The notes under the pieces are model-generated. The model was not told where the DNA came from. It made no database searches and saw nothing but the letters and a program-made list of their open reading frames with translations. From Sclerotinia nivalis (taxonomy: Eukaryota; Ascomycota; Leotiomycetes; Helotiales; Sclerotiniaceae): a stretch of 64,000 nt of DNA. The stretch lies in contig JAPEIS010000006.1 of NCBI GenBank assembly GCA_029531795.1, positions 62,001-126,000 on the forward strand, in the 5' to 3' direction. Below, one piece after another: positions 49,985-60,256 of the stretch; the stretch's first letter is position 1, and each line of letters opens with the position of its first letter. The position numbers and the translations under genes are program-made.

Positions 49985-50431
49985 GGAAAAAGCAGACTGC
50001 CATAGAAGGCGACTAATTTTCAACCAGTACTGTAAAGATCGCATCGCTGGCGAGAGTGGCGAAATCCAAAAACGTGATAATGCGGAGAACTCATCCACGA
50101 TACACAAAAACGACGAGGCGGTTGAAGAGCAAGCCGTTACACTAAAAGAGTCACTGGCAGCACTGAAAATCGGTGACTTAATATATGACGCTGGTGAGTT
50201 GTCACATGCCCTTCAGTGAAAGAAATTCAATGCTGACGGAGAATAGAACATTGGATAATTGAGCAAAAATTCAACTGTTGCGGTTTGCACAGCGAAAACG
50301 ACCCTTTTGCACCAATGGCCTGGAAGATTGGCTTTAGGACGACGAAAGTAATAAATGTATCATTGTGGACGTTGATATACTTTTACTTCGTGTTAGTTGA
50401 CTTCTGTCATCAGGTGCTAACAAATAAATAG
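49985..50431 (+). CDS. Unrecognised spliced gene, 5' end undefined
   Basis: I do not recognise this gene. A plus-strand frame reading KDRIAGESGEIQKRDNAENS and ending SLAALKIGDLIYDAG (to 50193) meets a GTGAGT donor; the acceptor GAATAG at 50246 continues in frame as EHWIIEQKFNCCGLHSEND followed by PFAPMAWKIGFRTTK and a hydrophobic tail ending at a TAG (50429-50431). The intron is 53 nt. No in-frame ATG exists in the first exon, so the start must lie in an upstream exon I could not place, or the gene is decayed. A further protein-like segment (LFQSHMVAPTSQSFVNLHEL, about 50483-50545) follows in another frame. Confidence 0.3.
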
Positions 50432-50559
50432 CAGAAACCAAGAACGTGAAAATACCAACAAATTGTTTCCTTCTGTGATGCCCTTTTCCAATCACACATG
50501 GTAGCGCCAACAAGTCAGTCTTTTGTAAATTTGCATGAATTAGTTGTCATGATTTACAC

Positions 50560-52794
50560 TGAATGTATGAAGCCATTGCTTCGGCAGTAGCAATGTTCAT
50601 CTGAATGCACACTGTTTCGAGTTGCTAGATATTGATCAATATTCCGCTACAAGTGATGAAGACTTTTCCATTCCAAGAGGCCATTCTTCACACGTGTGTC
50701 ATTCTGCATCAAATTCTGTTGGCCCTGTATCTCCCAATAGTCCGGTAGATCATCGGATGTTATCTATCTTCTCAACTCATTTTTCGGTAACCATTCACAA
50801 AGCTCCTCGGCATCGGCAATCGTTGCGATAGATTCAGATTCGAAAGATACAAAATTAGCAGTTGACCCGTAACTACGAAGTACGTAGTAGCGGCGGGAAT
50901 GAAAGTGAAATTAATGTATCTCCGCTCCCCACTCCTGAGAAGCGCTGGAGCCACTATAAGTTGACTGGGTGCATAATCCCCCACTCTTAAAATCTCCACT
51001 CTCGCACACACTGAACCACTTAGCAAGCCTCACAGTGAAGCCACTATCTTCTTTGGGCATGAAAAGGACATTCCCTGGTCCTTTGAAAATCTGCAATTGA
51101 GTTGCTCCGTGAGTTGATGAGACATGGAACATGGAAGTAGACGAAAACGTTCATCATGAACCCTCAAGGGGATATTTCTTCACGGAATAACCAGTGAAGA
51201 GGTGGTGTCATCGCTCGGAATTCCCTCCGCACTCTGTTAAACCATTTTCAGAACGCCGAGTGGCGATAGAAAATCTTTTTGAATTGCCACGATTGCCTAC
51301 GAAATGAAGTCGTAACCGTAATCATGATCAATAGGGGAAAAAGAGGAGATGGATAACATATAACATAGTAGCAGGGACTAGCATACTTATTAACCCATTG
51401 GTTGATCTTCGAACCCTTCATAACTTGTTCCGTCATTACTCTAATAGACCCTTATGCCCACTTTCTCCTGAATTTATACTTTTATACCATTGAATAAGCT
51501 CAGCAGATCTTGACAATAGCAATCACTAGCAAAAACGTCAAATATCGGTATGCGCAGTAGTTTCCATGTGTCAACTAGCTCGGGAACTACTACCTTAGAT
51601 ACCAAAAGATTAAGTACAGTACGTACAGTAATACGGACCGTAGCGTAAGACGAACCCGAGTATCGGGAAAAGAATGCGTTGTTGTAATCCAACATACAAA
51701 TACCAAGGCTATTGAACGATGGAACTGCCTCCACGGAAGCACTGTATATCATTTCCACGTGGAATGCAATAGCGTACCGGCGTCCCAGCACTAAGGCACG
51801 AGTCACACATACGGAGTAGACTCTGTAGCGTATCGTTCGACTAGTTTATGATTACTTTCCTTACAAGGCTTCGAGCTTTAGTTGATGATCACAGCAGGTC
51901 GGTTGCATCTAGCCCTGAATGTTTCTGTCAAACGGCATGAAAGCATCAATTTATCATTGGCACTTGGCGTTTGTTGGAGGTTTTTGTGGCGTTTCTTCTT
52001 ACCCTAAAACGTCAAAAGGTTTTCAGCTTAACGACCAGGGGCTAGCACATTCAACAGTTTTGCGGAGTACAAACGGTGAAGCTATTGTCTGTCGTTCGTT
52101 GAAGAAGAATTCTATTCTCCATATGGTTGGTTATCTCTCTAGTTTGTGATCTCGGAAAGTTGACATTGTATTCAGGTACGCAAAACAGGCTGGCATCTCA
52201 ATCCAAGATAGGTACCCCATAAATCTTGTATCGGCATTTGTACTCGCACAATGTCACTATTTGTACTCATTCACCACTAAAAGAGGTCCAGGCCCACAAG
52301 GACCCGGAGCACAACGCAACGCTAAAATGAGCAATGTTTGATCTTTTGAATCTCAACTTGGCAAGTTGACTTAGTATGAATGGACCCCGTTTGGCAAAGT
52401 CCCTCCAATCTGCTCAAATATTATTAGACTAGAAGCTTCATCGAACCATGTAAGATTTATCTAGGCGCGAAAAGTCTCCCCTGCTTGCCATATGTATTCC
52501 CGTAATACGCCGTACAATTTCTCACTTCAAAGTTCAGGCCGTGTCGATAGGCGAGCACTAACAGATCCTCTTCATCATCAATCAATTCGCATCATCTAAA
52601 GCTCAGGTAGAAGCCCGAGATTTGTAACATCGTTATTCTAGATATCTCTCCACTCTCCTACACACGGTTCATTTGGCTTCAATGAACTTATATGTACCGA
52701 CATCCGTCGTTAGACGTGTCTTTGATTCTTGATTTCGTTTTGCTTCTGGATGTAAGCCACAATTGCCGTCTTAACCCAAACTCGATTGGTACCC
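50560..52794. other. Intergenic or unrecognised stretch
   Basis: ORFs of up to 110 codons (51474-51806 minus, 50772-51026 minus) lack motifs. The last 200 bp before 52795 are likely promoter and 5' UTR of the GPCR-like gene. Confidence 0.4.
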
Positions 52795-54137
52795 ATGAAG
52801 GACATGCTTGACGACGCTGCGTCTTCTTTGACGCCTCTACCGGACTATTTATCTCATGGTTTAGTTGCTGTCGCGACCTTTGGTCTGTTGTCGTTTTTCT
52901 GCTCCACTAGTTTATTTGTCTACCTCACATACAAAATCATATCATGGAGAAGAAAAACGCCCACCGGCCAAGGTCAAACGAAACGTCCGGTCAATCAGTT
53001 CTTGTTCCTGATATACAATTTACTATTTGCGGATATTCAGCAAGCAACCGCATTCTTACTCAATATCAGCTCCGTCAAGAATAATGGAATTATAATAGGA
53101 ACGGCAACATGTTGGGCTCAGGGATGGTTTGTGTCGACAGGGGATTTGGCCAGTAGTGTATTCATCTTGGTGATTGCATGCCATACGTTCCTCAGCGTTG
53201 TGAAGGAATACCGCCTCCCACAATATGCATTTTATGCCAGTGTTGCAGGATGCTGGATATTTATTTACGGACTGGCTGTCATCGGTGTCGCGATGCACCC
53301 CCATGATCTTTACGTGAGGGCTGCTGCTTGGGCAAGTTTCTCACTTCTACATAAAGTTATAGATTTATATCTAATGATGGCGTACAGTGCTGGATAAACG
53401 ACGATTATCAAAATGAACGTCTATGGCTTCATTATTTTTGGATTTTCGCTAGCATGTTTGGCACAGTTTTAATTTACGCCTGTGTCTTCCTCTATCTCCA
53501 CCATCAATCGCGTTCCTCTCCACCTGGACACCAGCCCACCGGTTATCACGGCGCCCGGCCTCTCATGGTTCTCTACCCATTGATTTACACCATATGTACG
53601 ATTCCCCTAGCCGCTGGGCGTATTGCAGCATTCTCTGGAACTGAGGTCGGTTTGGGATATTACTGTATCGCTGGTAGTATGATTGCGTGTAACGGATGGT
53701 TGGACGTATTATTATACGCAAGTACCAGAGCAGAAATTGTGTTCAGTGAGTATCCACCAGGCGAGGAAACAGGTTTGGAGACTTTCGCATTCATGGGCAA
53801 TGGACATTCATTGGGAACGACTACGATTATTGAAGCTGGGGGATTGGTATCTGCAGGGTTGAGGGGAAATAGAGGGAGTGGAAATGGAGGAAGAAAGGGA
53901 CATGGAGGGAGTGATAGCACGGATAACCTCTATAAGATGGGAGATATTTCTGTGGCGAAGAATGTTAGTGTTCGTGTGAGCATAGCAAGAGACGGAGAAC
54001 TGGGTTCGAGAGGATATCCGCAGGCGGCTGGAGGAAGTAAAGATGGTAGTGAAGATCATGGAAGTGATTCAGGTTGGGAGAATTCAAAAAGCAGAAGGAG
54101 CGAAAGTGGGAGGAGTGGATTCAGCGATATGGCTTGA
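52795..54137 (+). CDS. Seven-transmembrane GPCR-like protein (Git3/cAMP-receptor-like)
   Basis: This is a plasma-membrane protein with seven hydrophobic segments, resembling fungal Git3-like nutrient receptors. Exons 52795-53331 and 53388-54137 give 428 residues; the 56-nt intron has a GCAAGT donor and TACAG acceptor, and only this GC-AG splice restores the conserved AAWCWINDDYQNERLWLHYF segment. Other landmarks are LIYNLLFADIQQATAFLLNI (TM2), CWAQGWFVSTGDLASSVFIL (TM3) and LMVLYPLIYTICTIPLAAGR (TM6). The ATG at 52795 is preferred because it follows a typical leader. The C-terminal about 150 residues are a Gly/Ser-rich cytosolic tail (NRGSGNGGRKGHGG), as expected for a receptor coupling to G proteins or arrestins. 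The ligand is unknown. Confidence 0.88.
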
Positions 54138-54640
54138 TCCTTTGGTCTTGGTCAAGATCTGGGATGATTTCATTGATGCTTGATGATTATTTCTTTTGTT
54201 TACTGCATTGCAAGGAGTGGATGAATTTTTTGAGCAGTGGAATTTGCATTCGCATCGCATTGATACCCAGTAAGTACATTATTATATGATCATTAGAGGG
54301 TAAATGACATGTTCAATACATGGCACCGCCCCTCTTCACATTTTCTTTGTTATATTATTTAGATAGCCTCAGCTTGTACATATATAGGAGGAAAAAGATA
54401 CACATACAAATATGAGATAACATACATACATACACGAGATTCTATACCTTCATTATCTCCTTACACTATCTCAGTGCAGCAATCAGGATATCTTCTTCCG
54501 AAACCAAAGTCAGATGAGGTGAATACCAAGAAGAATGTCAGCAGCCATTTAGGCTACGATGAATCCATCTTAACAATCAGCTCCCCGCAAACACGGCATC
54601 TATAAATATTCCACCGTCGCCTCATCCACGTTGCATGGAA
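54138..54640. other. Intergenic 3' flank of the GPCR-like gene
   Basis: No gene is seen. Short CATA repeats occur at about 54421-54436. Confidence 0.5.
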
Positions 54641-55120
54641 GTTCTAGATGCTTAAACGTTACTGTGCCAAAATCTAGTTCAGCATGACATACAGATCACA
54701 GACCCTCCCAAAACGTGGCAGCTACAAGCGGTGTGCAACCTTCCTTAGCCGATTTCCTCCAAACACAAATGTCTTGAAGTCGTCCAACCCGTATTGTTGA
54801 GCGGTATCGTTGCAACCACTTCCTCTTCAAACTCCATGTGTATTTAGTCGTCGTACTATATCCGCCTCTCTCCTTCCATCATATCTGATATTTCACTGTC
54901 ACAAGCGGTGCGAAACATTCTAGTCGATCCCCTCCAAATACCCATTTCTCAAAGTCTTCCGGCCGATATTGTTCAGTTAATACCGTCGTAACCATTCCTT
55001 CACATCGTTTAAACCGTACTTACACATTCCCTCCATTCTATTTAGTGAATACGGCCCCATCTCATTGCTCAACCTCAGTACTTAAAACCTTGATGCTTTC
55101 CCGTCGACTAACCTCAACTC
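54640..55120 (-). repeat. Diverged tandem repeat with decayed coding content
   Basis: Two diverged copies of a roughly 120-180 bp unit start with ACAAGCGGTG at 54724 and 54901 on the plus strand. On the minus strand they read EQYRPEDFEKWVFGGDRLEC followed by FAPLV (copy near 54980-54901) and QQYGLDDFKTFVFGGNRLRK (copy near 54800-54730); a third partial unit, KYGLNDVKEWLRRY, lies near 55024-54985. The segments are in different frames and interrupted by stops, so this looks like the remains of a gene encoding tandem repeats. Confidence 0.6.
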
Positions 55121-55545
55121 ACACATTCACACATTCACAAGGTCAACAAACTCAAAACAACCACGGATGACATATTCTGTCTGACATTCTATGTATCCAT
55201 TTCTAGTAACGAAGCTAATATAAATGATTAATGCAATATAAATGCCTTCCTCTCATTCGAAATCCATGTTCCATCCCCTCCATAATGATATATCGCCAGA
55301 AATAAAGCAAAATGTAAATTGCGGATATTTGATATTTACCACAGAAGCTTGTCTTCTGCAGTCCCAAAGTGCAAAGCTCCAAAAAGGCCCAAACAGCCCC
55401 AAAACCGTGTAGATCGAGAAACCCGACAAGCTGCCTAGGTATCAGTTGTCGCAAAGAGAAAACGATGTGTTGATATAGCCTAGATCTACCTTCAATCCTT
55501 CACGATAGTGATACGTCTCCAGAGCCAACAAATAGTGATTGATGA
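55121..55545. other. Intergenic
   Basis: A 79-codon minus-strand ORF (55215-55454) has no motif. Nothing else is supported. Confidence 0.4.
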
Positions 55546-56653
55546 TTAGTCGTTGTCAGTGATAATGAGGGCTTTTTCGTCAACTGAAGGCTGCGTATCA
55601 CCACCGTCTCCATCGTCGAAAAGCTCCTTGATTTGGTCATATTGATCGGGCAGTGTGCCATCCGCGTTACATCTCAAATGAAGTCGTCTGTACTGACTAA
55701 CCTCTAGCGCCAAAAACGGCCCGGGAATTTCATTCCTAGAACCACTCACACAATATGGAACTGTATGAACCATCCATACTGGTTTAACATCTACTCTGCT
55801 CCAATAACCCAAATTCGAACCAGTTTTCTGCCGAATCTTTGCGCACTCCTTGCTGCTGTCACAAATTTCCCACTTCATGTCGTCGTAATACCTGCATGAC
55901 TCAACCCATTGGTATCTCAACTGCTCTATGAAACTCTGATTGAAATCCAGAAATTGAGTGTTGGTCAAGCTATCTTCATATCCTCGCAGTGTGCGCGGAT
56001 CATGAGTAAGTCCAGCTTTGTTGAGTACGATGAAGTGTCTTTCGAGACCAGGGCACAATCTCTGTATCTCCGTCAAGAATGCACCCGGCACACGTGCAAC
56101 TGGCATGCAATCCATCCATTGTACATTGACAATGTCCACAGTTAGACATCTCAGAACTGTGAGATCTATTGAAGTTTTGCACCGCTCAAACAAAGTCGAA
56201 AGGTTGAAAATATTTGTGATGTACAAGTTGTTAACTTTTGTATCCAACCATGGACTAGGCCCTCTTTTCACCTCCACATACCGAAAAGTATCATCCCAGT
56301 CTGAGAAACGGCGGACCTTTTTGTTGGCATCGCCAATGAATTTGAGATAGCTATAATGCTCCAAAAAGAACTTTCTTGCCACGTAGCTTACAGAACGTAG
56401 CACGGATGATGGTAACGATGCAGGGAAATTTGTTGCCGAATGATCATGTCTGATACAAAACTCAACTTTGGCTCTATCATCACAATCCTTCAGCCCAAAC
56501 AACGCTGAGTGGTGGCAGCAAAGAAAACCAAATCTTTCTCTGGAGTTCGACTGGTAAGAATGGAAATAGAGTGAATGATGTAGCAGGTACTGTTGGGTCT
56601 AAATTGCATCTCTTTTGCAAAGAATAACATTGCGTCTCGAAGAAATCCAGCAT
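55546..56653 (-). pseudogene. 2EXR-domain protein gene interrupted by a frameshift
   Basis: The minus strand encodes an N-terminal 2EXR domain, the fungal-specific motif seen here as FTLFPFLPVELQRKIWFSLL, starting from an ATG at 56653. The frame ends shortly after in WAEGL-stop, while a downstream frame (from about 56502 to the TGA-type stop at 55546) continues with GLKDCDDRAKVEFCIRHD, then SSVLRSVSYVARKFFLEHYS, and is open for over 300 codons as expected for the rest of such proteins. No intron with usable splice sites can bridge them, so a single-base indel (or an assembly error) near 56490-56510 is the simplest explanation. 2EXR proteins are common, poorly characterised, and often multi-copy in leotiomycetes. 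It borders the AT-rich repeat tract. Confidence 0.75.
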
Positions 56654-56699
56654 ATCTTGGCCATGAGAATCAATTAGAGCAGTCTTCAACAAGAAAATA

Positions 56700-57400
56700 T
56701 AACCCTAAGGTATTTGTTTTATCTGCATTTGATGAATTTGATATGAAATATGATTATCATAGTTGTATATGATGAATTTTTATGAATTTTTATTATTATG
56801 AAAAATAATTCGGATATTGATTGTGTTTTATATCTAAATTAAGGGTTTCTTAGTCTCTCTGGTTATTTTTTTTTAGCTCGCTTCGATCGAATTAGTTTCC
56901 TTTTCTAGTTCGCTGTTTGGAAATCACTACCATCCTTATTATCTATTCTTGTCATCTATCCTCATCATATCATCGTCTTTACTGAAAGTATTTAAAGATT
57001 CGTTTTTCAAAGTTATTATATATGATTCAAAATTGAATCATTTAATTATACAATATAATAATAATTTTGTAATATAATTGAATAATAAATGATTAGAATA
57101 TAATTGTTAGAATACGTAATACACACTAGTACTAGGCTTCCGTACTAGTCCTCTATATCTTCTAGCCCCATCGAAGAATTGAATTTTTCGAAAAACGCGT
57201 TTATTATCGCGTTTCATTAATCAATCGATCGTTCTTATTATTTATAGGATTTAAAAACGAAACTTTTCAATCCCAATAGATATTATACAGATACGTTTCC
57301 GTTATTATACCTTTTATTCCTTCAACTTCTTCTTTTTCTTAATCTTTGATTAATACAATCAAAACTATTACTAATAAAACAAATAAAGATCAATAAATCT
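56700..57400. other. Transition into AT-rich tract
   Basis: Base composition shifts abruptly to very AT-rich. A short GC-richer segment with ACTAGTACTAGGCTTCCG (about 57125-57142) could be the 5' end of the LINE relic. No gene is seen. Confidence 0.5.
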
Positions 57401-59490
57401 TTAGTTCTATTGTTTTATTATAAAATGAATATCTTAATACCAAAACAATTCGAATTTTTCCTACTCGATTTCGTAAACCTTTGATTATACTTTATATCGA
57501 TATCTCTTTCATTGCAAACAAATACTTCGATTCATATATTAATAGATCATATCCTTTTCGAATTATCAAACCCCCTATTATTCTTCCTATTCAACCAAAT
57601 CCCAATCCTATACAAAAAACTACATTTCAATATCTTAAGGATTCTACTTATACTCAAAAAGCTACAATTCCAATTATACAACCTATAATCTCAAAAACTG
57701 AAAACCAACCCAAAACCCAATCTAAAACTTTGAACAAAACCGATACTTATCTTTTTGTTCGTATCGAATTCGATCATCTAACCCGAAAAACTGATTCCTT
57801 TGCTATATTAATTATATTAAAAGGACAATTAAAAATCAATACAAAACTTCTTAAAGAAATTCAAACAATAAATACTGGATTTGTATTATATACGAATTCT
57901 CTAATGAACTTAACAACTTTGAAAAACCTTTCAAATATAATTGAAAAAGTATTCGAAATTTGCAAAATCGAATGACAATAATCATAGATTATTTATCGAT
58001 TGAACTATATTCTACAAACTGTTATAACTTTAGAAGATTCACAATAATTGATTATTGTTCCAATCGATTCGGAAACTATACTCGAGATTATCAACGATAA
58101 CACTAAACAACAAGCAATTCAAGCAATTGAATCTATACAAAGCAAAAAATCCAATCTATATCATTCTATTTGGTTTTTAAGCTTTTCAGTTTTGCAATAT
58201 ATAGTTCTTCCTAAGAATCTCTGGATTCTAGGAATTACAATTAATATCTCTCGGGTCGCTTTCAAATCCAAGATAATCCAATGTACTCGATGCTTTCAAT
58301 AGTACAATACTCGAACTTGTTTTCGTTTTGAAAAATGCTGAATCTGTAGTATAATCGAATATACAGAAAAAAACTATTCTATTAGATACAATACAATTCA
58401 TAATTACCCAACAAAATACTTTTATTATAAAAGACTTTATTTAACAAATGATTTTGAATACCCTCTTCGTCTTATCATCAAAAACCCCAAATCCAAAACA
58501 GAAAAGCAAACTATCCAGAAAATATCAAAGGCAACTAGAATCAAAACTTGTATTAATACAAAATACTTTAAAGTTTCAAAAGCTAATTCTTTAATAAAAG
58601 AATTTATTGTTCTTTCAATCTTAATTCGAATTATTCAGATACTATTCTTGCTAATTCTATTCTTTACTAATCTTTCTAATCGTTTCATTATATTGAAAAT
58701 CATCTCTCTTCCGATTTTGTTTAATATATAATCCAAGAACATTTTCAAAATCCTTGATCATTTTACAAACTAATATAATTAAAGATATTAGTTTTCACGA
58801 ATTAACATTTTCCTTAACTAACAATTCTTATATTAATATAATTCTGATTCAAAAACCTTATATATTCTCAAATATCTTACACCGAATTATTAAATCCTAT
58901 CCAATCTACGAAATTTTCATCCTACTCGATAACTAAAAAACCCATCCTCAAATAATATCTTATACTTACAAAGGAATTGATATTCGAATTAATTAATTTC
59001 AATCTATTCTCTTTTTTCGGGATTTATTATTTTTACATTTTTAATCTATAATTGATTCTACTTTTACAATTATCAATATCTATAATGCTTTTAGAAACAA
59101 TCAAGATGAAAATCAAACGATAAAAGATTTATTTAGTTTATCTTTTTTTTTTAATTTTATATTTTTTGTAAAAGATTTGAATCTTTATTATACAAAATAG
59201 AATCTCTTTTGTTCTATATACTTCAATCTTATAAAACTTTTTACAAATTGATTAGATAATTATTTTTTCAATCTTCTTTTTATAATCGATAAAGCTATTT
59301 ATAATTTGAATAATATTCTCGATTTTGGATTTCTTTTAGGATTATATATAATTAATACAATATTCGTTTTTTATTTTGATACAATTTCTAATTACAAATC
59401 CTTATTAATAATGTTGAATTGGAATATAAGATTTCAAGATTCAATTCGAAGATTACGAATTAATATATTTGATAAAAAGCTTTTTTTATG
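57400..59490 (+). mobile_element. Decayed Tad-like LINE retrotransposon (ORF1 and ORF2 endonuclease)
   Basis: Degraded frames correspond to a fungal Tad-clade LINE. The ORF1 gag-like part (57481-58340) reads TDTYLFVRIEFDHLTRKTDS, then KLLKEIQTINTGFVLYTNSL, and ends with a CCHC-like start IIQCTRCFQ; its two open parts share one frame with stops between. ORF2 begins at 58754 with IILQTNIIKDISFHELTFSL, then IILIQKPYIFS and SYTYKGIDIRI, the APE-type endonuclease landmarks, interrupted by stops. The match fades near 59480, inside the endonuclease and before reverse transcriptase, so the copy is truncated or broken by a second insertion. Extreme AT bias and nonsense codons without obvious indels fit RIP. 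Confidence 0.75.
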
Positions 59491-60049
59491 TCACGGGTTC
59501 GTAACCCGTTTCTAACTAGTCTGCATAGCTGTCTAAGGCATCTATCTCTTATATAATCGGTGCTCTTTCTAGTATTTTCTTTTTTCTTTATAGAATATTA
59601 TTATATTTTAAAGCATTTTATCATTATTGTGATAGTATATTCTATCCTTTATAAAGACTCTACTATTGAATGGGAAAGACAATCCAATCTTGTCAAATAA
59701 TCAATTTCACGAAATATTCGGAAACTTCGATTATCAATGTATTGATAAATAGTAAACAATGCTTTAATTCGATTCCAATCCAGATCCAAATCCAGACCTA
59801 GATTCAGATTCAGATTCAGATTCAAATTCAGATTTCGATTTAATCAGTATTATGTTGTTATATATTCGAAATCAAAGATTCTACAATTATATTTTAGTTT
59901 TTAAGATTATTTTAAATAATCTATTATTATATCGGATACTACTCAATCAATCCTATTAGAATCATCGATACCTTCAGCTCGATCAAAGACAATACTCGAA
60001 CTCTGAAAGTATATTAAATCTATTTTCTTTAATTATTAATAGTTTGTAT
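59490..60049. other. Spacer between two retroelement relics
   Basis: The stretch includes a short GC-richer hairpin-like sequence CACGGGTTCGTAACCCG (about 59491-59507) and a CAGATT simple repeat at 59796-59838. No coding content is recognised. Confidence 0.45.
59786..59845. repeat. GATTCA simple repeat
   Basis: Imperfect copies of CAGATC/CAGATT hexamers (AGATTCAGATTCAGATTCA core) occur at the upstream flank of the gypsy relic. Confidence 0.8.
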
Positions 60050-60256
60050 TGTGAGAAAGTTGGATTGCTAGGGCCACATACGTAGCTAGTTCATAGGCAT
60101 TAGGTCACATGATCCTTCGTAGTTAAATATAAGGAGAAGGCTTTGCCTTCCCTTCTAGAATAATCAATCGTTTTCACTAGTCTTTTTGCATACCCACTGT
60201 ATACAACCCCCAACCCATTGTTATTCACATTAGTTCTACTATTCGAAGTTTATACA
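60050..60256 (+). repeat. Candidate 5' LTR of the gypsy relic
   Basis: A block markedly richer in GC than its surroundings starts TGTGAGAAAGTTGG and ends ...TATACA, with the TG...CA ends expected of an LTR, and includes TATAAGGAGAAGGC. It lies about 3.2 kb upstream of the gypsy reverse transcriptase, a fitting distance for gag plus protease. The 3' partner LTR is outside the window, so the assignment is tentative. Confidence 0.4.
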
